A stretch of DNA of 24,183 nucleotides from Parasitella parasitica (Eukaryota > Mucoromycota > Mucoromycetes > Mucorales > Mucoraceae), in the NCBI GenBank assembly GCA_025201805.1, contig MU619250.1, forward strand, positions 332,996 to 357,178, in the 5' to 3' direction. Both the position numbers and the translations under genes were made by a program. This document shows, piece after piece, positions 1 to 10,442 of the stretch. Each line of letters begins with the position of its first letter. Position 1 is the first letter of the stretch. The notes under the pieces were generated by a model. That model saw only the letters and a program-made list of their open reading frames with translations. It had not been told where the DNA came from and made no database searches.

Positions 1-1
1 T

Positions 2-3000
2 TCAAACTGTTGATAACTCATTGCGATGTTGTTCTGCTAAAGATAATATCGACATGATGCTGTTTTGGTGTTCGACTGTCAAATCCTTGGTTAAATGGGC
101 GTATAAATCAGGCTTGTTCTGCTGTACGTCTATATTTAAACAGGGCTGGTATTAGTGCCAATGCAAGCCATCTATGTGTATAAATATACATACCTCGGAA
201 GATTTGTTCAAAACATTCATAAGGATCAATCTCATCTAGTGGCGATTTGTACGAGATTTCTTCTTGGATCTCATCATCTGAACCCTCACCATTTTCCTGG
301 ATCTTTTGACTTGCCAAGAATTCCAAATACTCGGCGTCCTCATCTTGGACATCACCATCTTTCAATTGCGTAAGTTTCCTATTGGTATTTGTATACATTG
401 AGCTTCATTGGTCTACCTTCATCCTCCTCTTCATCGACTTCTTCATCTTCCTCTGCATCGTCCTGTTCTTGGTCTTCCTGCTCTTCTTCCTCATCATCTT
501 GCTCACCCTCAGCAGCCTCTTCGCCTTGGGCGTCATTGTCATCTTCGTCATCCCCTCCTTCTTCGTCTTCTTCATCATCAGAATCCCCCTGGAGGGTTGT
601 TTCTAGACTTTGTCGATCTGTGTAATCCGAGAAATTAAATGTCCATAAAAAATATATTATATAATCAGAACTTACGTTCAATGGCAACAGGCAAACTTTC
701 AAATACGACAGACAAACTGGTCAAGATTTGGGGCCATCCAGATTGCAGAGAAACCGGTATACTGTCTGTTGGTAATGCCAATAAAGAGCACAGCGTAACA
801 ATGGCCAACTTCTTATCATGGACTCTATATTCGGTGCAATGAACATCAAACAGAACTGATGCGCTCTGAATAAATACGAACCTTGAAAACTTGTCTAGGT
901 TTGAAAACCATAGCGAGAAGAATCCTTGGCTCCATTGGTTTTGTTCCAGCACTTGTATTGTCAGAACAGGATTGTAATACAAGCAGTTGAGAACCTAGAA
1001 AACCGCTTTAAAAAAAAATGCTGCTATGGATTCAGGTTTCGCCAGACACTTACAACTTCGATGCAGTAAACCTTGTATTCGGTTGATTTCATCTGTCCAG
1101 AAGTGATGTATGGAAACACCAAGTTCAAAAACGGTGCTATAAACTGAATCATTTTGCTGTTAGATGCCGTATCCATTCCAGACTTTTGTAAAGCAATTTA
1201 CCACATCAACAGCTCCACGACAATGCAGCAATACAGACTCCATCAACTTGCAACCACATATACGGTCCTTTTCGTCCTGCTCGTCGCTTTTCATAACCCA
1301 ATTAATCATATCAAATATCATCTGCTTCACTTGCTCATTGGAAGTCAAGACGTCGTTACCATAGGCAACGAAATTATCCAACGAAGGCAGCATCCCCTGC
1401 AGGTATTGGCATCCTGATTCCTTGAATGACCCATAGATTAATTCGAAGACCCCCCACATGGTAGGAGTTACAGTCTTTAAAGAGAATGTACATGATTCGA
1501 TAATCTCGTATATTTCGTCGTAAAGATCAAATATGCGATGTTCCAATGTGTAAGTGATTACCGGCAGCAATGTGTGTTCTAGTTGCTGCAGAATGTCAGG
1601 AGTGCTTTCCAAGCTTAAGATTAGTGTTTCGATAGTTTTAAGCACACTCATAGCAGCCATTATCTTTTCGCCTGATTCGTCCGCGTTGCCGTCTTCGTAT
1701 CCTCCACTGGATTGAGCGACTTCTTCCATGATCCGCAAAAATGAATCGCGCAGTTGGGTACAGAGCTGGACTGCAAATGGAGTCAATTGCGTTGCAAATA
1801 CTTCCACAAAGTTCTCCATTACGTTCGAAAGCTTATCAATGTCGACTTTGTTTGTCAGCTTGAGTAACTCTTGCATGATGAATGGCAGGCTGGGAATCAT
1901 GGCTTCGTATACTGCAATGTTTCATAAGCAACGTGAACATTCATTTGCTACTTGAGGCATACATACCGCTTTCGTGTCTGATCATGTGCTGAAGGGCCAA
2001 AGCAGCTTGAACTCTGACTGGAAGCTCGGGATCTTGCAAACAAGCTAGGACATTTTGATACAAGATAGCAAGGTTCTAAAGGGAGGGGGGGGGGAAGATA
2101 TTTTTTTCAATGAGCCCAGCATCAAGTGTGTACTTGTTGAATATCGTGTACCTGTTCGCTTGAGAAATCCAGATCGCTGAAATGTCTTGTAATATCGCAT
2201 GCCTAACAAAGACGATGATTAGATATACAGTGCAACGCAGATATGTTTTATTGTCGCCTACTCTTGCACGTAAATACGGGAATCGACTGTTGAATTCGGG
2301 AAACACATGAGTTACAAAGAAGGTCTCCATCATATCTGCCACCTCTGGTGAACTGGTCAAGATAATTGGAGCCAAGGCGCCAATCATACACAAAGCGCCG
2401 TCTTTATCTCGGCCATTCTTTTGATCCTCGGGCGTCTCCATGTAGCTGTTCAAAACTCCATTTATAAAACCCAAAATGTTCATAAAACTGTGCTTTTTAC
2501 GATTGCTAGCTAAATCAATCAATAATGTAGTCGCATTATGCTGAGCTGAACGAATATCCTCGAAAGGATCTAATATGGCCATGTTTAAAAAACTGAATAA
2601 GCTTCTTTTTTCTTTGGCTACTTTACCAATCTTTTTATGGACATAGTCCACTGCATCTTCAGTCCAAAGTTGATAGTCTTCATTAGAAAAGCATAGCTGT
2701 GGGAATAAGAATTGAGAAACCAGTGTTTCTGTATGAGGCTTGATGATTTGCCATGTAATTTTGTGCTTGATGCTGTCGTCGAAAAAGGCTGCTGACAAGG
2801 CCAAGCACCTGTTGGACAACCAGTGTTCATTTTTTATCCAGCCATCAATTTGTTTCAAGTAGGTTTGTAAAATATTGGGTGCAAAGTTGGCAACAAATGA
2901 TTTAGCAAAAGCAGTGTATTTTGTCAAGGTGGCAGGTAGCAAGGCAGGATTACCATACTTGCTAAATAGCTGATTAAGGCAGCAGTAGGCCCATTTTTTT

Positions 3001-3992
3001 GTCTTCCACCAAACGAACTTTTCCCTTTCTTCCAGATCAACCGGCTGAATCTCGTTGGGAATCTTCTTGTCTACCAATTGAAGGAACACTGTGCCCCAGC
3101 CAACAAGTGATGAGTGGTCTTGCAGGCATTTCGGCAAGTCGACATGAATACTGGAGTGGTATATCTTTAGGGAAAGTTTCAGCATTTCGGCGGCTTCAGC
3201 TGTTTCTAGTTGCAGAAGTTTATTGCAAATCTGCTGGATTGAGGGAAATGTGAGTTTGATAATTTGCTGCAAAGGCTCTCTTCGCTCGGTTGATTTCCAT
3301 CTAATTGCGCACATGTTGGTACTTTCTTCTCTCATTGATCTTTTTTACACTTACTGATACACTTTGACTACCTCTCGAAGAGCAACTAAACCAACGTAAA
3401 CAATCCGGATGTCATCTGAAGTAAGAAACGCTTCCAACTCAGTAATAAAAGCTGGCCAGTTTTGAGGGAAATCAGCGTTCAAAATGATATACAATGAAGC
3501 AGCTAATTGCACTCTATGAATCTGCTATTGAGTACAAGCCGTTGACAGATCCAAAAATTCGAGCAAACTTACTGTATGGCAGGAGGAGCAGTAATGAATG
3601 CGTGAAGAATTTCCTTTTTAATGACAGCTTTATCGTCCTCTGCCAGTCCTTTTGGAAGGCTCCACTGCTTATGCACCCGATTTTTGAAGTAAATGGCAGC
3701 TATGTTTCCATGGCTTTAGAAGAGAGAAACCCATTTTCACTGAATCAAGTAGCCTACCTGCTTGTTTCGCGCCCAATTCTAACCCTTCAGAGGCTAGAAT
3801 TTGCAATACTACAGGCAAAAACCCTGCTTCAAACTCGACCTAAACAACAGAGAGGGAAAAAGTGTTAAGTTTTAATGACTGTATCAAAAAATTTATCATT
3901 ACATTTCTGATATTTATCTCGGCCTGTTTGTGGATGTTGGGGTCAGGATGGTATGTAGAGACAAACAACTGATAAACCGCGTTTTGATCCAT
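2..3992 (-). CDS. Importin-7/8-type karyopherin (Nmd5/Sxm1 family)
   Basis: Nuclear import receptor of the importin-beta superfamily; family members bind RanGTP and carry cargo such as ribosomal and histone proteins through the nuclear pore. My model has 14 exons (minus strand, 5' to 3'): 3992-3903, 3839-3758, 3699-3573, 3513-3355, 3300-2262, 2202-2152, 2075-1967, 1911-1202, 1143-1054, 994-882, 824-676, 617-417, 358-194, 129-2. It totals 3213 nt, 1070 aa, close to the roughly 1040 aa of importin-7. The start MDQNAVYQL matches the family N-terminus. The order of HEAT-repeat segments follows importin-7 throughout, including a RREPLQQ segment, YYNP, and a long Asp/Glu tract at about residues 917-974, before a C-terminal helix ending in NELSTV. 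The stop codon is at 4..2. Introns are 54-76 nt, mostly 57-59. Family assignment is firm; exact splice sites are inferred. Nmd5 and Sxm1 are not separated here. Confidence 0.93.
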
Positions 3993-6900
3993 GATTATTG
4001 GTCGCTTGCTTGATTTAAACAGTTTGTGTGGTAATAACAAGAAATGGTGTATTTGAAAATTGGTGTCTTGGTTTTACACCTTTGAGTAACTTTGGAGTTT
4101 CAAATGGCCTTCATTATATAAATGTCACTATCAGCGGTTGCAGTTAAATTGATGTCCAATTAACGATTATCGACTATTTAACATTGAAGAAAATAAATAC
4201 ATCTTGAAATATCCGAACTGAAGCATCAAGGTTTAAGGCCTTCGATGATTTACTGCTATTTTTTGTTAACATGAAAAATAAAAATAAAAAGCTTCTTGTG
4301 CTTTATATTGGCATTCTTTTGAAATAATCCTTCTATAAAATAGAATAATGTTATCTCAAATTATGCATGTTTTTCACTCAATTATTTGATTTAAAGCATT
4401 TCTTACGATAAACGCGATTGGTACGGAACGAGGAGACTAGCGCGAGATAATTTCCAAAATTCAGGTACATTTCATTGACATGATGAAGTGTGAAAAGTTC
4501 ATGGCTGCGTTTATTTTCAAGCTCACATAGATTTGACCAAGATAATATGCTCATCAATTTATCTAAAATTTTACTACTGGTAAAAAGACATGGAACTTGG
4601 CGATGATGGTTTATTCGAAAAGAGTAGTCAGTAAGGCGATATATTTAATCTTTATGTTAAAAATACATATACCCACCTACAAACCTTCTTAACAAACAGG
4701 CAAATGAAGAGTCTTTCATACTTGCTGGATATTGCCATAATCAGGGCTATTCGATGTATATTTTACTTTTACTCGGCGACGTATACATCAAAAGTTATGA
4801 GCAAATTGCTAACTTTCTTTTACATTCCAAATCGCATTCCAAATTTGGAAGCCCAGGATAGGAAATCCAATCTAATTTATTAAATGTTCTTGACAGTTTC
4901 TGACATGATAGAAGCTAAAGCGCCTAATTATTTTAGGAGACTTCAATTATGACTATGGGAAAAACATCGACAACATTACTTGCATAATTAGGAAATTTGC
5001 AAGGCTGGGTTGGCTTTTTTAGATCAAATCTTTCATAATTGCTTATTCCACACCAATATTCCAAATTTCCAACGAGCATACTTTGCCGTTGACTCCGTTT
5101 TTGCAGGATCCTCTCTACGGCTTCGATTCAACGATACGTTTTTCAGTTTTATTTTTCGATCATGGTCAGATCATGTAACTTTAGGAGTAAACTAAAAATC
5201 TGCTTTATGGTGCAGTAACCCTGCATGTGCAGACAACATCAATTGGAACGGAAAAAATACTGCTAGAAATAAGAGCCTGCAGAGCAAAGCCATCGTCATC
5301 AAGTAATGATTGAGAGGCTGGAAAGAATATTTTAGAAATGACAGGGTATCCAAAAGACAGCTTATGAATCTCTTTATAATTATATTTTGAAACAGAAGAG
5401 AGTTAGTGGAAAAGGTGATTTATCATGGTAAGAAAGTAAGTTGGCATATTGAAGCGTAAAAGATTGTTTCTTTGATTGCTACTATTCCAGTGGTTCGTTG
5501 TTGTGGAATTAAAGCAGACACATAAGGAAAGAACCAGTAATTGGTACCGTAGCAGGTGTCCGTTATGGAGATCAAATAATACTAATAAAAAGTTCGTAGG
5601 GTCCAACTATTTCAGCTATGTATCATACGTATCAAAAACTTGCTTTTAAACAGACACAGTGTACGTATGCTTTATTTAAATACCTCATTCTGTATGGCAT
5701 CACCAATTATGGGGCTTTTGATATATAGTCGCTCAAATAAGCTCAATATTAAAGGCCTTATTTTTAATATGCACTTCATTTATGAAAACGTACTGATTTA
5801 ATTATAGATGATATAGGTATTTCACCAACATTTGCACAAAACTGCACTTTGGTAAGCAATATCTCAGCATGCAGGTATCTCCTGACGCTCAATGTTATTC
5901 AAACAATCTTTCTCGAGCAGGGCGATAGATTTCACAGCACTATTCCGTCTTTATAGAACCGTTATATTTTCTCCTTTTTTTTCATGAGCAAGAACTCGAG
6001 AACAATAGAATTTTTACAATCAATATCAAATGATGCCTATAATAATTTCAGTTTCCTCTGCTTCAGCTCCTAATGTGGTAAATGCTCTCTGAGCCACACT
6101 TTATTTTTAATATAAATATGATAAACCAATAGAACCCCTTTTTCCCTTATATTTTCCAATGCTAGCTAATAGTAATAAATTCAATTTTTTTTTTGGGAGG
6201 GATCATCATAATAAACTAAACGAAATTACCAAAATTGATGCCAAGGGTGGGCATTTATCACATTATTCGCTTCCGCTTCAGAAACGTCTTGTTTATTTCA
6301 AACTGAAGAGCTAAAAAAATTGATTTAAATGCAGTTTTTAAAAGGACCAAGAATTCTCTGCTCTAGATTAGCAATATCAAAAAGACTTGAATTTATAGTT
6401 TTTTTTTTTAAATTGTGTTTATTGATTGAGCCGCGTACTATAGGATATGAGTTCCTATCGAAGAGGCGGGTGCAATTGAGATAAAATATAATGTTATAGA
6501 TAATACCCATGAGTATGGTACATCACTGTATTACATCAGAAATAACCCAGCGATTGTTTAAGGTATGGCATTATCCTGCTCTTGCAGACATATGCCACAT
6601 CTCGTATAAATAATAATGATAAGAACAATAAAAAAGTTAGTGAGATAAGAAAAAAACTATTTTAAAAACAAGAGAACTAAAATGGCAATGCTAGCTACAG
6701 AATTGTATGGCATTGATCCTCCCCAATGGCCTGATGGACAGAGGATCAGATACTAGCCAGAATTGTTGTAGGTACCATTGGCGTTTGGTTAAAGATAAAT
6801 CGCATATGAGCGAGCCAGAGTTGAGATAAAGAGATGAGGAGGATTTTGTAAATTTATAGTTTACAATTCTCGTTTTTGCAAAGTCAACAAAGGAGTTCTG

Positions 6901-7097
6901 CCTTTTAGCGATTAAAGGCAGATGTGGAGTACATAACGAGATACCCATTGTGTTGTCTATTGAGCTGCTATTGAATTTCGAGGATCAGCACCATCAATGA
7001 AATATGTATCATCTATTTTTCGATCAACTTCCTTTTAGCTTTCTGGTTTTTTCTTTCTTCTTTCCTCTTCTATTTATTTTCTTTATTGCAAAACAAC
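3993..7097. other. Gene-poor AT-rich interval with transposon relics
   Basis: About 3.1 kb between the divergently transcribed importin gene and the 7TM gene. I found no chain of exons that closes into a gene on either strand. The one recognisable item is a LINE endonuclease fragment near 5004-5250 (own entry). A stop-free stretch on the minus strand at 6948-6691 (85 codons from an ATG) has reasonable amino-acid composition but no family I recognise. The immediate upstream flanks must contain both promoters, but no clear TATA or UAS element stands out. Confidence 0.6.
5004..5250 (+). pseudogene. Decayed LINE (non-LTR retrotransposon) endonuclease C-terminus
   Basis: In the plus frame beginning at 5010 the translation reads IPNFQR, then VDSVFAGSSL, then RSWSDHVTL. 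These match the end of the APE-type endonuclease of L1-like elements: a PTFxR block, the (R/I)DYxFA block, and the catalytic SDH block. After an in-frame stop at 5193-5195 the same frame continues with ALWCSNPACADN, which resembles the GxWRxNPxxAxN segment that follows the endonuclease in many L1 elements. The Arg before Asp in the RIDYIFA-type motif is not preserved. No reverse transcriptase domain is visible downstream. This is an old, broken fragment. The family call rests on motif order by eye. Confidence 0.5.
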
Positions 7098-8529
7098 ATG
7101 CCTTATGATTCACTTGAGGGTTGCTATAGAGAGACGGACATAGTAAACTGCATCAATATACCACCTCTACTGCATATGTTTATTGTGAATGCAGTTTGGG
7201 CATGTGTGATCGGAATGATAGGTTTGTGTTTTTGATAAAACCAAGTTCAATAAACGATAATGAAAATTAACTTCTTATGTCATCTAAACAATAGGTTTTG
7301 GGTTGTTATGGCATCGAGTCATCAACAAGAAATTGCCTATCTTTTATGTTGGATCAGGATATTTCATCAGACCAAAGCCCATTGAATCCATGTTACTATT
7401 TTTTTCGCTTTCTAATATAGGTAAGCTTTATAAAAATACATATTATTTAACAGCATCTTAATCCGTGTTCGCATAGTCGACTGCGTGAAAACTGCATTAC
7501 TTCTCACTGATAAATCTCCCGGTGCAATCTTGTTATCAAGTAAATACGATACCAATAGACACACATCTATTCTAACAGTAATGCACAGTTATATGTTTAC
7601 AACCGCGGGTATTTGCCACCTGTGCATTTTCATGCTATCTTTTTGGGATTGCTCATACAGTCTGCAGCGTATGTGTTGCTTCATCTGAAATATAATGAGT
7701 GCTTATTCTTGGCTAAAAAAAGAATAAAAATAGACCTACAAATTTGGAGAGCAACGTTTCAAAATGTCAAAGAGAATCGACATTATTTTCACCATATTCC
7801 TTATATTGCCATTCGTTACCACCAACATCTGTGCTATTGGATTAAACATTTCTATTAATCAGAACAACTCAGAAGATGCTTGGATATTTTTCGACATAGA
7901 GTATCTTCAGTGGTTGGTGTATTGGCCTATCTTGGTCATTTGGATTTTGCTTGCGGGATTTCGGCTGATCAAGATTTTGAAAAAACATTTGCACCACCAA
8001 ATCAGCCACGGCAACAGCGAATCTATTCAGAAGAGTCGACTTGCTATATTCAAAGTATGGCAACCACAGTCAACCTAAAGCCTATACAAAAAAAAAATAC
8101 TAAATGCATATTACACAGGTTTGCATGACCATGACAATTGGCAGCTGTTCCATAATTATTTTTGTATTAGCTCAATGCTTGTATACATTCATGGAGGACT
8201 ATTTTTCAAACAACTTGGAGGGAACAGTCATTTGTTTTGGTATTATAATATATCATAGCACGTTGGCTTCTACGCTGATTATTATTACCATGGTATTCAA
8301 GTGAGTTATGCTCATTACAAATGCATTGAAATGTTATAATAATCTTTTAAATTCATATAGTCCCAAAGCATTTCATCCTCTTGACGCAACTTCTCCTAGT
8401 GCAGATGAATTGCCTGAATCTCACGATAACACTGATGCCACCGAATCTAAGTGTGCGAGACCCACGGACGAATCTACTCTAGCAGTAAGCCCCATTGAGA
8501 CCTCAGAAAAGATACCTTTGATCGTATAA
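7098..8529 (+). CDS. Seven-transmembrane receptor-like membrane protein, unknown family
   Basis: Seven exons: 7098-7221, 7295-7420, 7477-7539, 7589-7668, 7734-8054, 8119-8300, 8361-8529; 1065 nt, 354 aa. The start MPYDSLEGCY is the first ATG of the open frame. Seven hydrophobic segments lie at about residues 24-47, 72-93, 112-131, 146-168, 189-210, 239-260 and 274-298. A basic, His-rich loop separates segments 5 and 6, and a hydrophilic Ser/Thr/Glu-rich tail occupies 299-354. Two potential N-glycosylation sites (NIS, NNS) sit in the loop between segments 4 and 5, which would be extracellular if the N-terminus is outside, as in G-protein-coupled receptors. I see no Ste2, Ste3, opsin or Pth11 signature. 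Function and ligand are unknown. The 49-nt intron 7540-7588 is the least certain junction; without it the TM3 frame breaks. Confidence 0.75.
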
Positions 8530-8610
8530 TGAACAAAATGGCATGTCAGCTCTGCAACTCATGCCATCATCTATATATATATTTTTTACACGCTTCGTAA
8601 AAAACAGTCG

Positions 8611-8616
8611 AATAAA
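8611..8616 (+). terminator. Poly(A) signal AATAAA after the 7TM gene
   Basis: An exact AATAAA hexamer 82 nt beyond the stop codon of the 7TM gene, a usual distance for a fungal 3' UTR. Signal by sequence only; the cleavage site is not known. Confidence 0.4.
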
Positions 8617-8970
8617 GCAAAACAAGCATCAACAGGAAGGAATACAGTTAACAAATGCTTTGGTTGGTCTTTTCAATTTTATTCCAGCTTGTTGGTTTTT
8701 GAGAAGTCAACGTTGAGCCAAGAGCATCTCATTTTTAGAAACTAATTAAAAATACGTAAACGCTTCAGAAAATTATAAGCGAAATATGTGCGTATGAAAC
8801 AAAGCATGAAATAAATGATGAATTTTCATTAAAATAAAAGTTCTCTAAACAAAGTAAATAATGTTGAAAGTCGGGCGAAAAGCTTGAGTCTCTCGAAAAT
8901 CCCTTTTTTAAGCTGTACACTCTGTTCTATTTAATAAGATGTTGACACTTTTTATTACTACGAATACAAA

Positions 8971-9504
8971 ATGCCCGCTATTAGAATCTGCTCAAGCTGT
9001 GGTCAAGAAGGCCATTCAAGTTCTACAAGCAGGCTTTGCCTCGATAACACCTCTGCTAATACTAACACTTTCGCAAGCTGTGGTCGTATAGGCCATCGTC
9101 GATCTTCTCATCGTGATTGCGCTAACAACACTGCTAATCGTATGTCTCAAATTTGTTTTCATTTTATAATCATAATCGAACTTTTTGTATAAACTAGGAC
9201 CTCAACCTCAAGCTGTGGAGAAGAAGGCCATTTGCGATCTACCAGTAAAATGTGCGCCAAGTCAACGCACAACAATACTCATAACATGGCCAGAAGGGTT
9301 ACATCCTCTTTCACTGAATGCCATGATTTTGGTGGAATGAACAGCATCTGTCGCCATTGTCAAGCACGCATGTGGGCATCAGAGAAGAATGAAAGCACCA
9401 TTGCAAACCCCGATTTCCCTTTGTGTTGTGGCAAGGGAAAGCCAGTTATATATTGTTTTCTCGCGCCTTACGCAGCCATCTTCAATCAAAATTCTCTTGG
9501 ATAG
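8971..9504 (+). pseudogene. Decayed Helitron N-terminal region with zinc knuckles
   Basis: The plus strand encodes three copies of a zinc-knuckle-like motif, CX2CX4HX7C: CSSCGQEGH...C and CASCGRIGH...C in the first block (8971-9140), and SSCGEEGH...C in the second (about 9200-9255). Downstream the frame gives GGMNSICRHCQARMW, then FPLCCGKGK. This resembles the conserved start of fungal Helitron-type (Rep/Pif1 helicase) proteins: LGxMxxxCxxCxAxxW, then FxxCCxxGKV. The frame stops at 9504 soon after; no Rep or helicase domain follows. A donor-like GTATGT at 9141 and acceptor TAG at 9198 suggest an intron, but the two coding blocks do not join in phase, so the copy has probably suffered a frameshift. 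Nearby genes seem unrelated. Confidence 0.6.
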
Positions 9505-10250
9505 AAATACCTCAACTATCAAAAACTAAACAGGATCATACACCGATAATATTATATTCCATGAAGTATTTAAATAACTCTACTGCTTTATATATTTTTT
9601 CCCATTGTGCCTTACTACATCTATATTGTAATTTCTGTCTAACAATGTACTTTAAATTACAAAAGATTGAACTCCCGATAGAGCGAGGATGGCCGTCGTG
9701 GGCGAAGTGAGCCAAAGTGGTATTATTGCTTTGTAAAATTTATTTTCACTAAAAGAGATGTATGGTTGTTGAATGATCAAATCAATCATTGAATTGATAT
9801 TTGACATAAAACAAAATATATAAAGTTCAGCCAAGTAATTCATTGTTAATTACTAATATTTTTTTGTTAAGAAAATGTCTTTTTAACTGTTGTTTTGCTG
9901 TTTGATGACGAAAGGATCTTCATATACTCTTTTTCGACTATAATCTTTATGTTACTACAACAAACCAGCAGCTTAATACTAAGCTTTACGCAAATGATCT
10001 TCTAATGGCTGGTTTCATCAAATTGTTAGTATAGATATTCTGAACGACACATCTTTTATCAAGAACATCTTTTTATTATTGTTGATGATATTTTATTATG
10101 CATCCTACTGTCCATTATTCGATTTAGTAATCCGTGCAATTGCAGGCAAGACAAACATATAAATTGCTGATGCATCATCAAATTAGTAGAGTAAGGTCTT
10201 CAAATCTCATTCTTCTAAGGACGCAGCACGGATAAATAAAAAATACCGCT
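9505..10250. other. AT-rich interval without a recognisable gene
   Basis: Roughly 750 bp between the Helitron remnant and the Tc1/mariner-type element. Open frames here are short, have no start context and give no protein I recognise. I could not locate a Helitron 3' end (hairpin plus CTRR) with any certainty. Confidence 0.5.
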
Positions 10251-10334
10251 TACAGTGAAAACAGTGCCAAAGGGCGGTTTTTGAGATTGAGGGGCGGGGA
10301 ATAAAATACCAATGAACGGTTTTATTTTCCTCAA
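10251..10334 (+). repeat. Left terminal inverted repeat (84 bp)
   Basis: Begins TACAGTGAAAACAGTGCC. It is an exact reverse complement of 10638-10721 over all 84 positions with no indel. It contains an internal repeat of ACAGTG at both of its first two steps, and one AAAGGGCGG box that recurs in the adjacent subterminal region. Confidence 0.93.
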
Positions 10335-10414
10335 AAGGCAGTTTTTTTTTTCAAAGGGCGGCTTATTTATTTTCAAAGGGCGTTTTTTTGTAATATCAAA
10401 GGGCGGTTTTTTTT
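10331..10414 (+). repeat. Tandem GGGCGG-box subterminal repeats
   Basis: Four degenerate copies of TCAAAGGGCGG followed by a T-run lie at about 10331, 10351, 10373 and 10396, spaced about 20-23 bp apart. A fifth related copy, CCAAAGGGCGG, is inside the left arm at 10268. The first copy is the most diverged (AAAAGGCAG). Such asymmetric subterminal repeats could be transposase- or host-factor-binding sites; that role is inference. Confidence 0.7.
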
Positions 10415-10442
10415 TCTTCATATAACTTGACAAAAGAACAAA

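Noticed and set aside
382-638. Open plus-strand frames rich in Ser/Leu/Phe opposite the importin acidic tract
   Set aside because: They are the antisense reading of GAA/GAT-rich codons of the Asp/Glu stretch in the importin gene; low complexity and no start context.
1145-1200. Frameshift in the importin gene near 1160
   Set aside because: A 58-nt intron (1201-1144) with a CTAAC branch site restores the frame and gives an ungapped match to the importin-7 segment.
5115-5140. GCTTCGATTCAA resembling a tRNA B box
   Set aside because: No matching A box, acceptor stem or anticodon arm around it; it lies inside the LINE fragment.
6691-6948. Minus-strand 85-codon ORF with protein-like composition
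   Set aside because: No recognisable motif, no neighbouring exons, and it sits in a transposon-relic island; kept only as a remark in the interval entry.
8971-9140. Zinc knuckles read as a retroviral or LTR-retrotransposon Gag
   Set aside because: Spacing is CX2CX4HX7C rather than CX2CX4HX4C, and the downstream GGMNSICRHC and CCGKGK segments fit Helitron proteins better.
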